Shown here: positions 1 to 9,513 of the stretch, in pieces
Layout of the letters: each line of letters starts with the position of its first letter
Numbering within the stretch: the stretch's first letter is position 1
Notes under the pieces: model-generated
Database searches by the model: none
Seen by the model: only the letters and a program-made list of their open reading frames with translations
Told to the model about the DNA's origin: nothing
Translations under genes and position numbers: made by a program
Assembly (NCBI GenBank): GCA_900557355.1
Contig: USSR01000040.1
Location: 1-19,663 of the forward strand
Source of the DNA: an uncultured Bacteroides sp.
GTDB taxonomy: Bacteria > Bacteroidota > Bacteroidia > Bacteroidales > Bacteroidaceae
Direction: 5' to 3'
DNA length: 19,663 nucleotides

Positions 1-563
1 ATTTTTTGTGGAACAGCGCAGACTTTATATTTTTGATAATATTTTAATATATCAGGAGTAATGATAAGCAAGAGTGAACTGATTACCGGATTGTGCCCAC
101 CTTGTGCAATTGCTTGATGAAAAGCAAAATCTTTCTCAACGCGAAGCTCTGTGTCGAACTTTTCTTCCAATTCGATAAGTGTTTTTTCAATATTCTCCAA
201 ATCTTCTTCTGTACGGTTTGATGCACACAGTTTGCAGACCTCGATCTCTAACAGAACGCGCACATATACCAAACTGGAAAAGTCATATTTGCTTATCTTT
301 AAAGCATCGGTAATCATGGTATCCAATTGATCTTTGGAGAACTCGGAAACCACTGTTCCACTTTGAGGATATGTTTTTACAATACCATACAACTCCATCT
401 TTTGCAAAGCTTCACGAACATGGGAACGGCTAACCTTCAGCAGTTCCGATAATTTCCGTTCAGACGGTAGACGTTCACCAGGCAGAATTTGACGTTCTGC
501 GATTTGTTTTTTTATGTGCTCGATGACAAGTTTAACTGGTTGCGAATTTACTTCGTCCTTCAT
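1..563 (-). CDS. GntR family (FadR/FCD subfamily) transcriptional regulator, partial
   Basis: Reading the minus strand from ATG at 563-561 gives 187 uninterrupted codons running off the left edge, so the C-terminus is missing (family usually about 230 residues). Residues 8-75 form a GntR winged helix: VIEHIKKQI, then LPGERLPSERKLSELLKVSRSHVREAL, then a wing ending SGTVV. The rest is a helical FCD ligand domain, with KDFAFHQAI and GHNPVI providing the Asp/His pattern of its metal-binding pocket. It is divergent from the susC operon and next to paired GntR-type palindromes, so it is most likely the local repressor. In Zobellia the FCD regulator AusR controls alginate genes, which supports an alginate-pathway effector (DEH or KDG), but the effector here is inferred. 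Family assignment is firm; the target is likely. Confidence 0.93.
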   Translation of the reverse strand, partial: MKDEVNSQPVKLVIEHIKKQIAERQILPGERLPSERKLSELLKVSRSHVREALQKMELYGIVKTYPQSGTVVSEFSKDQLDTMITDALKISKYDFSSLVYVRVLLEIEVCKLCASNRTEEDLENIEKTLIELEEKFDTELRVEKDFAFHQAIAQGGHNPVISSLLLIITPDILKYYQKYKVCAVPQK

Positions 564-606
564 AAGATATAAAAATTTTAAAAGGTTTTCTTTCTTAATT
601 CGGGTG

Positions 607-637
607 TAAAAGTACGAATATTATCTTTCAAAGTAAA
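607..637 (-). promoter_or_regulatory. Candidate promoter of the gntR regulator
   Basis: On the minus strand a TACTTTTA element (607-614; 7 of 8 to TAnnTTTG) is followed by CACCCG, a common Bacteroides start-site context. A TTTA element (634-637; 3 of 4 to TTTG) lies 19 bases upstream. The leader to the ATG would be roughly 35-40 bases. This is a consensus match only. Confidence 0.4.
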
Positions 638-731
638 GCTTTATAGCAAAAATATTCTTTTCCCTTTTTATAAAGAGGTACGCATAATATACTGTTTATG
701 AGATGTTTATTTGGTATTGTTAATAAAAGAT

Positions 732-763
732 AATTGGTAGACCAAAAATTTGGTTTACCAATT
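732..763 (+). promoter_or_regulatory. Paired GntR-type operators
   Basis: Two 12-bp palindromes, TTGGTAGACCAA (734-745) and TTGGTTTACCAA (750-761), lie in tandem with centres 16 bp apart. The whole 32-bp block is itself an inverted repeat with 14 of 16 arm positions matching. TGGTnnACCA is a typical FadR-subfamily operator form. The block sits between the divergent regulator and susC, and the second site covers the -33 element of the susC promoter, so binding should repress. A weaker half-site (TTGGTA) lies at 711-716. Confidence 0.75.
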
Positions 764-779
764 TTAATTGCTACGTTTG
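749..779 (+). promoter_or_regulatory. Promoter of the alginate operon (susC)
   Basis: TTTG at 749-752 and TACGTTTG at 772-779 match the Bacteroides -33 and -7 consensus exactly, with 19 bases between them. Transcription should start near 786, leaving a leader of under 20 bases before the susC ATG at 804. The -33 element lies inside the second operator palindrome. Confidence 0.75.
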
Positions 780-803
780 TCACAGAAATTAAAACGCTAA
801 TCT

Positions 804-3800
804 ATGAACAAACTTCTGCATTTTAAAAAAGTCGTATTGGTGCTCTTGTTGTTAGTTGGAGCATTGAACGTTTACTCCCAGCATGTAGTTACTGGTAAGG
901 TGATAGATGAACAAGGTCCGTTAATCGGGGCTTCAGTGACAATTAAAGATGCTGCTGTTCCTACAGGTACTGTGACAGACGCTGAAGGTAAATACTCCAT
1001 TAAAGTTCCTAACTCAAAGACCATTTTGGTTTATTCGTATATCGGTTACGTTGATAAGGCAGAGGCGGTAGGCAAACGCACCGTTGTCAATGTGACATTG
1101 GAAGAAGATTCGAAGATGTTGGATGATGTGGTGGTAATCGGTTACGGTACACAGGCTAAGTCTCACTTAACGGGTTCGATTTCCAAATTGGAAGGTGAGA
1201 AACTGATTAATGCTCCTGTGAGTGATATGACTACTGCTTTGCAAGGTTCTATGAGCGGACTTACCGTTTCTAATGAAACGTCTGAAGTCGGTGTGACACC
1301 GTCTATCCGTGTCCGTGGAACAGGTTCTATCTCGGCTGAAAGTGAGCCGTTGGTGATTATTGATGGTTTTCCGGTAGCCGGTGGACTTTCATCTATCAAT
1401 GCGGCAGATGTGAAGTCTATTGAAATATTGAAAGATGCGGCTTCTTCCGCCCATTACGGGTCACGTGCGGCAAATGGTGTTATCATGGTAACCACCAAAA
1501 GCGGTACTCCCGATAAACCGAAATATTCGTTCAAGTTCTATCAGGGATTTAAGTATGCTTATCAGTTGCACGATATGATGACTTCTTCCGAGTGGTTGAA
1601 TCTGTTGACGCAGGAAGCAGAAATGGGAGGCCCGTCTGTACCGGCGGCAGCTCGTGGCGCTGCTTATCTGGAAAGTCAGATGGGGACTACCGACTGGCAG
1701 AAAGAGGGATTACGCGATATGGCAGGTATTACCAATGTGCAGATGAGCGTTTCCGGTGGACGTAAAGAAACGAAGTACTTTATTTCGGCTGCCTATACCA
1801 AAGATGAGGGAGTGATGTTGCAGAACTCATTGGATAAATTGAATTTCCGTACGAAATTGGATGCCAAACTCTCGAATATTGTTAGTGTAGGGGTCAACTT
1901 ATCCGGAACTTATACCAAAACAGAACGTCCGAAAAATAATTTCATAGATTTCTATCGTACTCCGTCTTTTCTTCCTGTTTATCATAATGATTGGAGTACT
2001 GAAATGACAGGGTATTCAGGTTTTGCAAGAGGTAGTCATTTCAATAATATCATGACTCCTACCGGTACACCGGATGCGGAGGGAAATCCGACGCTGGAGA
2101 AATCATCTCCTTTCTCGTCAGCCAATAATAACCCCCGTAGTGTGATGGCCAATACTTCTCGTTGGAGTGAGTCCATGCAGGGTTTGGCAAGTATGTATCT
2201 GACTATTGATCTTTGTAAAGGGTTGCAATTCAAGACGTCCAATGGTTTGAATGTCCGTTTTAGCCCGTCTTACTATTATGGTAATAAAGACGCGACAAAA
2301 GATAAAGAAGAGAGCAGAGCTACTTATTTTAGCACACTCTATGTGGATTTGTTGAGCGAGAATACATTGAATTATCACATTGATTTCGGAAGAAATAATG
2401 CTCATAGCATTGATGCTTTGTTGGGTTATACTGTGGAGTCCACTCGCAACCAGCGAGTAGCTATGACTGCAACAGGATTTGCTACCGATGATGTTCATAC
2501 GCTGAATGCGGCAACTGTTTATTCATTGGCAAGTAAAGGGAATGGGAATACTGATGGTACGGGAACTTTCCGTTATCCGGATGTGGTATTGGAGTCTTAT
2601 TTGGGACGTATCAATTACAGTTATTTGGGTCGTTATCTCTTGTCTACTTCTTTACGTCTGGACCGCTCTTCCTTGTTCTCGAAAGGAAATCGCAATGCCT
2701 GGTTCCCTTCTGTATCGTTGGGCTGGCGTGTGAATGAGGAGAAGTTTATGAAGAATATCGAAGTTATTTCTAATTTGAAACTCCGTGCTTCTTACGGTGT
2801 GACGGGAAATAACCGTATCAGTTATGATGCAGCTCTTGAAGTATTGAACAGTGCGAACTATGTGACAGGTACCGGTAATGGACAACTGGTAAATGGTTCG
2901 GCAAATATTTCCTCTTCGCTTGCCAATCCTCACATTACATGGGAGAAGACAGATGAATTCAACTATGGTCTGGATCTGGGATTCTTCAAGAACCGGATTA
3001 ATCTCTCGATAGATGCTTATTACTCTGTGACTCGTGCTCTGTTGTTTGAGCAGCCTACACAGTCATTCACCGGATATAGTTATTATTGGAATAATATTGG
3101 AAAGGTACGTAATTCGGGTGTGGAAATACAGATTGATACGCACAATATCAAGAATCGTAAGTTTTCATGGGATACAAATATAAATTTCTCCTTGTCGCGC
3201 AATAAATTGCTGGAATTGGGAGGTGAACAACAGGTTATCAATCAGGGGGAAAGAAGCGAGTGTTACATTGCTAAAGTTGGTTCACCGTTGATTCAGTTTT
3301 ATGGATATAAAACGAATGGTGTGTGGAATAGTGTGGAGGAAATCAATGCGAATCCTCACTTCTCGAATGACGTACCGGGTGGATTGCGTATTGTAGATAC
3401 CAACAATGACGGTTCGTTGACTCCTGAAGACCGTGTTCCTTTGGGTAATCCGTATCCGGATTTTACATGGGGAATCACGAACACATTCCAGATTAAGAAT
3501 TTTGATATTTCGTTCCTGATTCAGGGAGTACAGGGAATTGACGTTTACAATGGTGACGTTTATTACAATGAGACAGTGAAATGGAACAAAGCTTACACCA
3601 AGGATCGTTGGGTAAGTGCAGAAAATCCGGGTAACGGAAAAGTGCCTTATCTGAAGTTGGGATATGATATCTGTTTGACTGATTATCCTTTGCAGGATGC
3701 TTCTTTTGCATGTTTGAGAAACTTCACATTGGGATATACATTGCCAAGTACGGCTGCACGTAAGTTGAAACTGTCGGGTGTACGTTTCTATGTGTCCGGT

Positions 3801-3959
3801 AGCAACTTGCTCTACATTTGGGGAAGCAGTTATAAGGGTATCAATCCGGAATCCCGCCTGACTTCTTCTCAATACTCAAGCTCTATGATTTCGGGATATC
3901 AGCGCGGTGGATTCCCTTTGACCAGTACTATCTCCGCAGGTTTTGATATTAACTTTTAA
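804..3959 (+). CDS. susC: SusC-like TonB-dependent outer-membrane transporter
   Basis: This 1051-residue protein has a Sec signal (about residues 1-26, ending NVYSQ). A carboxypeptidase-D regulatory-like domain follows (28-100: VVTGKVIDEQGPLIGASV and SYIGY), then a TonB-box segment LDDVVVIGYGTQ (106-117). The plug domain contains LVIIDGFPV, IEILKDAASSAHYGSRAANG and VIMVTTKSG. The remainder is a long beta-barrel ending in Phe (GFDINF), as expected for BAM-dependent insertion. It imports oligosaccharides into the periplasm, paired with the SusD lipoprotein encoded 13 bp downstream. The gene is first in the operon. Alginate oligomers are the inferred cargo because of the downstream PL6, PL17 and PL38 genes. 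The family is certain; the substrate is inferred from context. Confidence 0.97.
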   Translation: MNKLLHFKKVVLVLLLLVGALNVYSQHVVTGKVIDEQGPLIGASVTIKDAAVPTGTVTDAEGKYSIKVPNSKTILVYSYIGYVDKAEAVGKRTVVNVTLEEDSKMLDDVVVIGYGTQAKSHLTGSISKLEGEKLINAPVSDMTTALQGSMSGLTVSNETSEVGVTPSIRVRGTGSISAESEPLVIIDGFPVAGGLSSINAADVKSIEILKDAASSAHYGSRAANGVIMVTTKSGTPDKPKYSFKFYQGFKYAYQLHDMMTSSEWLNLLTQEAEMGGPSVPAAARGAAYLESQMGTTDWQKEGLRDMAGITNVQMSVSGGRKETKYFISAAYTKDEGVMLQNSLDKLNFRTKLDAKLSNIVSVGVNLSGTYTKTERPKNNFIDFYRTPSFLPVYHNDWSTEMTGYSGFARGSHFNNIMTPTGTPDAEGNPTLEKSSPFSSANNNPRSVMANTSRWSESMQGLASMYLTIDLCKGLQFKTSNGLNVRFSPSYYYGNKDATKDKEESRATYFSTLYVDLLSENTLNYHIDFGRNNAHSIDALLGYTVESTRNQRVAMTATGFATDDVHTLNAATVYSLASKGNGNTDGTGTFRYPDVVLESYLGRINYSYLGRYLLSTSLRLDRSSLFSKGNRNAWFPSVSLGWRVNEEKFMKNIEVISNLKLRASYGVTGNNRISYDAALEVLNSANYVTGTGNGQLVNGSANISSSLANPHITWEKTDEFNYGLDLGFFKNRINLSIDAYYSVTRALLFEQPTQSFTGYSYYWNNIGKVRNSGVEIQIDTHNIKNRKFSWDTNINFSLSRNKLLELGGEQQVINQGERSECYIAKVGSPLIQFYGYKTNGVWNSVEEINANPHFSNDVPGGLRIVDTNNDGSLTPEDRVPLGNPYPDFTWGITNTFQIKNFDISFLIQGVQGIDVYNGDVYYNETVKWNKAYTKDRWVSAENPGNGKVPYLKLGYDICLTDYPLQDASFACLRNFTLGYTLPSTAARKLKLSGVRFYVSGSNLLYIWGSSYKGINPESRLTSSQYSSSMISGYQRGGFPLTSTISAGFDINF

Positions 3960-3972
3960 TGGAAAGTGAACG

Positions 3973-5490
3973 ATGAAAAAGGTAAATTATATAGGATTAC
4001 TGTTAGTAACGTTACTGTTTGCATCTTGTGATTTGGACAAGTATCCCTATTCGGAAGTTGCTGCGGATGAATATGTGAAAAATGCTTCTTCAGTGAATAA
4101 TCTGGTACTTGGTTGCTATAATTCTCTTCACGACGTGATGTATTATGAATGGGCAATGACTGAATTACGTTCGGATAATGGACGTATGTATGCTACTGGT
4201 TCTTCCGCCAGCACTACGAAATTGGTTGAACAGCTTGACCAGGGAACTATCGTGGCAGAGCACCAATGGGTGGAAGAGTATTGGAATTCTTGTTATGCAA
4301 CGATTGCCCGTGTCAATAATGCGATTTCATATCTTGATGTGGTAGAAGATGAAACTACCCGGAATCAATATGAGGGAGAGGTTTTGTTTCTCCGTTCTTT
4401 AGAATATTTTAATCTTGTTCGTTTATGGGGGCCTGTGTTTATAGTTACTTCCAAGGTTCCGTCAGATGTAGCCCGTAATATGCAGCGTTCTACGGTAGAA
4501 GAGGTTTATGCACTGATTGAGGGTGATCTGGAACGGATTCTTGATAATGGAATGTTGCCTGAACGAATGGCGGATGCAGATATGGGGCGTGCAGACAGAA
4601 ATGCTGCTAAAGCATTGTTGGCAAAAGTGTATGCGACTCATTATAAATCGGGAGACGCCAAGTATGCCCGCGCCGCACAGTTATGCAAGGAAGTACTTGA
4701 AAGTGCTGCCGTAGGTAATCCGCAGACAGGTGCTGATCTGGTAGCATATAATAAGATATTCGACATCACAAATGAGATGAACAAGGAAATCATTTTTGCA
4801 GCCCGTTATCTTTCGGGTAATGTAGGACTCGGTTCTCCGTTCGGTAATATGTTTGCTCCGGTCAATAATGGTGCAAATGTGATTATAGGAACTTCTTCCG
4901 GTTATAATACTCCAAGTGATAATATCATTACTGCCTATACAATGAGAGGTGCAACAGACAAACGCCTGGATGTAAATATTGCCCAAAAGTACTTTAACTC
5001 GACTACTCAAGAATGGGTGACTACGGGTAACTGTCGTTATTGCAAGAAATACACAAATCCTGTGTCTACGCAGTATGATGGTGAGAGTGACTGGCCGATT
5101 ATCCGTGTAGGCGATATCGCATTGTTGTACGCAGAATTGACGAATGAAATATCGGGTCCGTCTGCTGATAACTTGAAATATCTGAATATGATTTGCGAAC
5201 GTGCCGGTGTTTCAACTTATACATTGGCCGATCTTTCTAACCGTTATGACTTCAGAGAAGCCGTACGTAATGAACGAAGACTGGAACTTGCTTTTGAAAA
5301 CCAGCGTTGGTTCGATATGCTCCGTTGGGGTACGGCTGCTCAAACAGTGAATAATTATTTCAAAAGTGAGACTTTCTATTCGGAATATACTTATGTCGTG
5401 AATGATATTGCTGATTGGCAGACATTCCTCCCGATTCCGGTAAGTGTAATCAACATCAATCCGGATATTGCACAGAATACGGGTTATTAA
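3973..5490 (+). CDS. susD: SusD/RagB-like surface glycan-binding lipoprotein
   Basis: The 505-residue product starts with a lipoprotein signal whose lipobox ends FASC, giving a lipidated Cys19 followed by DLDKYP. SusD-family landmarks are present: YWNSCYATIARVNNAI near residues 104-119, LFLRSLEYFNLVRLWGP near 138-154, and the C-terminal NERRLELAFENQRWFDMLRWG beginning at residue 433. The length is normal for the family. SusD caps the SusC barrel and helps capture glycan; the 13-bp gap to susC is the usual paired arrangement. Alginate specificity is inferred from the neighbouring lyases. Confidence 0.97.
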   Translation: MKKVNYIGLLLVTLLFASCDLDKYPYSEVAADEYVKNASSVNNLVLGCYNSLHDVMYYEWAMTELRSDNGRMYATGSSASTTKLVEQLDQGTIVAEHQWVEEYWNSCYATIARVNNAISYLDVVEDETTRNQYEGEVLFLRSLEYFNLVRLWGPVFIVTSKVPSDVARNMQRSTVEEVYALIEGDLERILDNGMLPERMADADMGRADRNAAKALLAKVYATHYKSGDAKYARAAQLCKEVLESAAVGNPQTGADLVAYNKIFDITNEMNKEIIFAARYLSGNVGLGSPFGNMFAPVNNGANVIIGTSSGYNTPSDNIITAYTMRGATDKRLDVNIAQKYFNSTTQEWVTTGNCRYCKKYTNPVSTQYDGESDWPIIRVGDIALLYAELTNEISGPSADNLKYLNMICERAGVSTYTLADLSNRYDFREAVRNERRLELAFENQRWFDMLRWGTAAQTVNNYFKSETFYSEYTYVVNDIADWQTFLPIPVSVININPDIAQNTGY

Positions 5491-5499
5491 TCTCTTAAA

Positions 5500-7197
5500 A
5501 TGAATACGAATATGAAACAATATAGAAAATGGCGCCTTGCATCCTTATTTGCATGTGTTATCTTTTGGACCAGTTGTGATTCTATATCCATGAAAGACGT
5601 TGTGGTCAGTGCGCCACAAATCGTTTCTTTCTCACCGGAGAGTGGAAGCATCGGAAGTGAAATCGTAGTTACCGGAGAGTATCTGGACGATGTGGTCAGT
5701 GCGACAATTGGAGGGGAGAAAGTCACGATACTTCAAAAAGTGTCCAATGAGCGTTTATCACTCAAAGTGACCGGTAATGCAAAGAGCGGAAAAATTGTAT
5801 TAAGTAATTCAGTTGGCGAAGGAGTTTCAGAAGGCAATTTTACCATTGAATATCCGGCTCCCACTATTTCCTCAACGGGAATGCCTACCGAGATAGAGAT
5901 GGGTAATAAACTGTTGATTTCAGGTTCCCATATGAACGTAATCAGTGCTGTGCTTTTTACAGCTGAAGGACATACTACTGGAAACGAGGCTAGCATACTT
6001 TCGCAGAATGAGGATGAAATCCTAGTGAAGATTCCTTATGTAGAAAGTGATAAAGCTGCTATTACATTCAGATATTTCAATGGTGCGTCACAGGTGGAAA
6101 CTCCGATTGAATCTGCACCGCAGATGACCGTGGCACGTTATGAACCGAATGTTACTACTTCTTCTTTTGAACCAGCAAACATAGGAGATATAGTCGTTCT
6201 GAATGGTACTTATTTGAATAAGATTGATAAAGTAATGTTGGGAACCATTGAATGTAATATTGCTCTTCAAACAGAGAATGAACTGAAATTTGCCGTACCT
6301 TCGTCGGAAAACTATGTGGATGGAGATAATACGATGGCATTGAAGATTTCTTATTTTGACGGACGTGAGGTGCATACTCTGACAGATGCATTTGTAGTCA
6401 AAGTGCCTTTCGTTTATTTCTGGGAGAACAAGAAAGTATATGCACAAGGCCGTGACGTAGAAGAATTATCTTCATTCTTCTCTCCGGAAACTGGATTAGT
6501 GTATGCAAATGCGGATTGGAGAACAAAAGTAGATCCAATATCTTACCAATACAAGGCTACAACTTGTTCTGCAAATAATAAACCGGCTGTCTCTGAAAGT
6601 GAATATAATTCTGTGAATCCTTATTTCTTCTTCTCGGGTGTTAATGCAGGAACATTGCAAATCAATAGCCCGGCGGGTTCTAATGGACAGTTGAAGAATT
6701 TTTATATGATAAATAATTCGGCAGATGAGAATAGGGTGCCAGGAATCAATGGTAACTGTTATGGTACTCCGGTATTGACTTTCTTATACTTAGACCCAAC
6801 TAAGTCCGGTTATAAAGCATTAGTAGATGAAGTGAAAAACGGTACGTTGGATAATATTGATGAAACTACCTTCCCGATAGATGTTGAAGCTAAAACTTGT
6901 CGTGGATTTAGTATTTCGAGCATGAAAACATCAATAAACACAGATGTATGGGCACCTGGTATTTTTGAAGTGGGAAAAGAGCAAAAAGTGGATGTAGGTG
7001 CCGTCTTGCTTATATTATATTATAATGTAAATGGTTCGACGTCTAATGTCGCTGATAACGTGAAACGTATTGGATTACTGCATATAAAGACGATTGACTT
7101 TAAAATGTACAATAACACCAATGCTCCTTCATCCAGTTCCATTGAATTTGATATGTACTGGCAGAAGAAAGACTACGATTACTCAAAAGTTCAATAA
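5500..7197 (+). CDS. IPT/TIG-domain surface glycan-binding lipoprotein (SusE/F position)
   Basis: This 565-residue protein occupies the usual slot for a surface glycan-binding protein. The lipobox FWTSC predicts lipidated Cys26 from the ATG at 5500; an in-frame ATG at 5512 would shorten the signal by four residues. Three IPT/TIG immunoglobulin-like repeats are visible: about 38-117 (IVSFSPESGSIGSEIVVTG), 120-205 (with IEMGNKLLISGSHM) and 213-303 (SFEPANIGDIVVLNGTYL). They are followed by a roughly 260-residue C-terminal region rich in aromatic residues and likely to be the glycan-binding module. In related loci the TIG units act as a spacer holding that module off the membrane. No catalytic motif is seen. 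Glycan binding is a positional inference. Confidence 0.85.
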   Translation: MNTNMKQYRKWRLASLFACVIFWTSCDSISMKDVVVSAPQIVSFSPESGSIGSEIVVTGEYLDDVVSATIGGEKVTILQKVSNERLSLKVTGNAKSGKIVLSNSVGEGVSEGNFTIEYPAPTISSTGMPTEIEMGNKLLISGSHMNVISAVLFTAEGHTTGNEASILSQNEDEILVKIPYVESDKAAITFRYFNGASQVETPIESAPQMTVARYEPNVTTSSFEPANIGDIVVLNGTYLNKIDKVMLGTIECNIALQTENELKFAVPSSENYVDGDNTMALKISYFDGREVHTLTDAFVVKVPFVYFWENKKVYAQGRDVEELSSFFSPETGLVYANADWRTKVDPISYQYKATTCSANNKPAVSESEYNSVNPYFFFSGVNAGTLQINSPAGSNGQLKNFYMINNSADENRVPGINGNCYGTPVLTFLYLDPTKSGYKALVDEVKNGTLDNIDETTFPIDVEAKTCRGFSISSMKTSINTDVWAPGIFEVGKEQKVDVGAVLLILYYNVNGSTSNVADNVKRIGLLHIKTIDFKMYNNTNAPSSSSIEFDMYWQKKDYDYSKVQ

Positions 7198-7200
7198 CCA

Positions 7201-9477
7201 ATGATGACACGAAAGATACATAAAGCGATTATAGCCTCCTTACTTATCGGGCTTCCCTTCACCTCTTTTGCAAAGAGATATGATGTGACACTTCCCGAAG
7301 TAGCCTCCTGTCTGAAGACTGCACAACCGGGTGACCAGATTTATATCAAAGACGGTCAGTATAAAGACATGCAGTTGAAGTGGACAGGTAAGGGAACCGA
7401 GAAAGCTTCTATCAAGATAGAAGCCTTGAATCCTGGAAAAGTAAAGATTGAGGGAGGCTCTACTTTGCGGATAGCAGGAGAGTGGATGTCTGTCAGTGGA
7501 TTACATTTTACAGATGGATATGCTCCTAAAGGTTCCGTGGTAGAATTCCGCAACGGACAGGAACTGGCCAATCACTGTCGCCTGACAAATTGCGTGATAG
7601 ACGGATTCAATCCGTCCCGTCGGGACCAGGCTTACAGCTATATCTTGCTTTATGGTCGTCATAACCGTGTAGATCATTGCTCATTGACAGGAAAACTTAA
7701 TTTGGGGGTGACATTGATTGTCATCCTCAACGATGAGCGTTGTCTGGAAAATCATCATCAGATAGACCATAATTATTTCGGAGAGAGGCCGGTGTACGGC
7801 TCGAACGGTGCGGAAACCATGCGTGTGGGAACTTCCCAACAGGCATACAGTTCCTCGAACACAGTAATTGAAAATAACCTGTTCGAGCGCTGTTCCGGTG
7901 AAGTGGAAGTAATCTCTATAAAATCCAGCGATAATGTGATTCGGAACAATATCTTGCTGGAATGCGAAGGAGTAGTAGCACTGCGACACGGTGACCGTAA
8001 CACGGTTAATAACAACCTGTTTATTGGCAACGGACTCCGTAACACAGGCGGTATTCGCGTGGTCAATGCCGGACATCAGATTTATGACAATACCTTGGTC
8101 GGTCTGGCAGGAACCCGTTTCTTCTCTGCTTTGGGAGTGATGGATGCCGTACCTAATTCGTTGCCTAACCGTTATTGCCAGGTAGTTGACGTGAAGATGT
8201 ACCGTAATACTTTCGTAGACTGTACAAATATCGAATTTGGCACAGGCAAAGACATGGAACGTACCCTTGCACCGGACAATGTGAGCTTTACGGATAATAT
8301 CATAATAAATAAGGAACTGTCTCAACCTTATATAGCCGTTGATGATGTATCAGGTATTCAGTTCAAAGGCAATAAAGTGCAACTGGCAAAGAACTATTCG
8401 GCTCCGGGATTTACTACGGAGAAACTAAAGGCTCCCCAGTTGCCGGATCAGGCCGCAATACGTAAGGATAAAGGTGCTTCCTGGTTTGAAAACCGGGTAG
8501 CGCAACCATCTGCAAAGACTCATAAGGAATACAACGCAGCTCCGGGAACTGATCTTTCTGAAATCATTCGTTCAGCAGAACCGGGTGGGATTATTGTTCT
8601 GGTTGAGGGTACCTATCCTATCCAAAGCGCCATGTTCATCGATAAACCGCTGACAATTCGCGCTGCCAACGCAGCCAATAAACCGTTGGTTCGTTTCAAC
8701 GGAGAGAAATCGGATAACATGGTAACCATCGCCGATGGCGGTGAACTGATTATTGAGAATATCGCATTCGACGGAGTACTGGAACCCGGTAAAGCCTTGG
8801 CTAAGGCGGGAATTTCTACAGCCACCGATATGATACAACCTTATACACTGACAGTAGACGGTTGCGAATTTCAGAACTTCGGAGAGGGCGGCTTCTTTGC
8901 CATCAAAGGAACGAAAGCCACTTTCGCCAAGAGTGTGACAATCAAAAACTGCTTTTTCCGCGACTTATCTGGAGATGCCATCAACTATGCCGCCGAGAAA
9001 GACGATATCGGTCGTTACAATGCGGATGATATGCTGATTGAAAACTGTTCTTTCTATCGTTTGCTGGGTTTACCTATCAATATTTATCGTGGAGGAAGTG
9101 ATGAAAGTACGGCTGGTCCTTATATCACTATCAGACATTGTAACTTCGCAGACTGTTGTAACAAAGAGCGTGGAAGCGTGATGCGCCTGATTGGTCCACA
9201 AGTACTGACAGTAGAGAATTGTAATTTTGACAACAGCGGACGCGGAGGAGCAACCATCCGTTTGGATGAGGCCACCTGGGAGAAAGTTCGCATAGCCAAC
9301 TGTAACCTGTGGAACTCCGGCAGAATGGTAACTACCACTTCCCAAGCTATACAAGGAAAAATGTATAATATCCGTCCCGCATATATCAATGCCGACGCAT
9401 ACAATTATACTCCAGTGCCGGGCAGCGAATTGGAAAAACTCTCTATTGGTTTGAAAAAAAATTCGCTTCCGCAATAA
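7201..9477 (+). CDS. PL6 family alginate lyase (two-domain, chondroitinase-B-like)
   Basis: A signal peptide ending TSFA is followed by a right-handed parallel beta-helix. Residues 231-242 (CSGEVEVISIKS) and ALRHGD (260-265) reproduce the PL6 active site: calcium-ligand glutamates E234 and E236, Bronsted base K241 and acid R262. The 21-residue Lys-Arg spacing equals that of chondroitinase B (K250/R271). NGAETMRVG (202-210) is another PL6 hallmark. A second beta-helix (about 455-758, starting GTDLSEIIRSAEPGG) gives the two-domain layout of PL6 subfamily 1, whose members mostly cleave alginate, often at M-G or poly-MG bonds. ATG-ATG at 7201 leaves either start possible. The gene begins 3 bp after the TIG gene. 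An alginate target is much more likely than dermatan sulfate because kdgF, a DEH reductase and PL17 follow. Confidence 0.93.
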   Translation: MMTRKIHKAIIASLLIGLPFTSFAKRYDVTLPEVASCLKTAQPGDQIYIKDGQYKDMQLKWTGKGTEKASIKIEALNPGKVKIEGGSTLRIAGEWMSVSGLHFTDGYAPKGSVVEFRNGQELANHCRLTNCVIDGFNPSRRDQAYSYILLYGRHNRVDHCSLTGKLNLGVTLIVILNDERCLENHHQIDHNYFGERPVYGSNGAETMRVGTSQQAYSSSNTVIENNLFERCSGEVEVISIKSSDNVIRNNILLECEGVVALRHGDRNTVNNNLFIGNGLRNTGGIRVVNAGHQIYDNTLVGLAGTRFFSALGVMDAVPNSLPNRYCQVVDVKMYRNTFVDCTNIEFGTGKDMERTLAPDNVSFTDNIIINKELSQPYIAVDDVSGIQFKGNKVQLAKNYSAPGFTTEKLKAPQLPDQAAIRKDKGASWFENRVAQPSAKTHKEYNAAPGTDLSEIIRSAEPGGIIVLVEGTYPIQSAMFIDKPLTIRAANAANKPLVRFNGEKSDNMVTIADGGELIIENIAFDGVLEPGKALAKAGISTATDMIQPYTLTVDGCEFQNFGEGGFFAIKGTKATFAKSVTIKNCFFRDLSGDAINYAAEKDDIGRYNADDMLIENCSFYRLLGLPINIYRGGSDESTAGPYITIRHCNFADCCNKERGSVMRLIGPQVLTVENCNFDNSGRGGATIRLDEATWEKVRIANCNLWNSGRMVTTTSQAIQGKMYNIRPAYINADAYNYTPVPGSELEKLSIGLKKNSLPQ

Positions 9478-9513
9478 CCGTAATCGTAAGTGGAACAAGA
9501 AAATAATGATTAG

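Noticed and set aside
2118..2498. Long antisense open frames within susC and also opposite PL6, PL17 and the esterase genes
   Set aside because: They are opposite strongly supported coding genes, have no recognisable domains and carry the His/Cys/Ile-rich composition expected of antisense frames.
7201..9477. Chondroitinase B (dermatan sulfate lyase) role for the PL6 protein
   Set aside because: Catalytic residues are shared between the two activities, but kdgF, PL17, PL38 and an SDR in the same operon, with no sulfatase or GH88, favour alginate.
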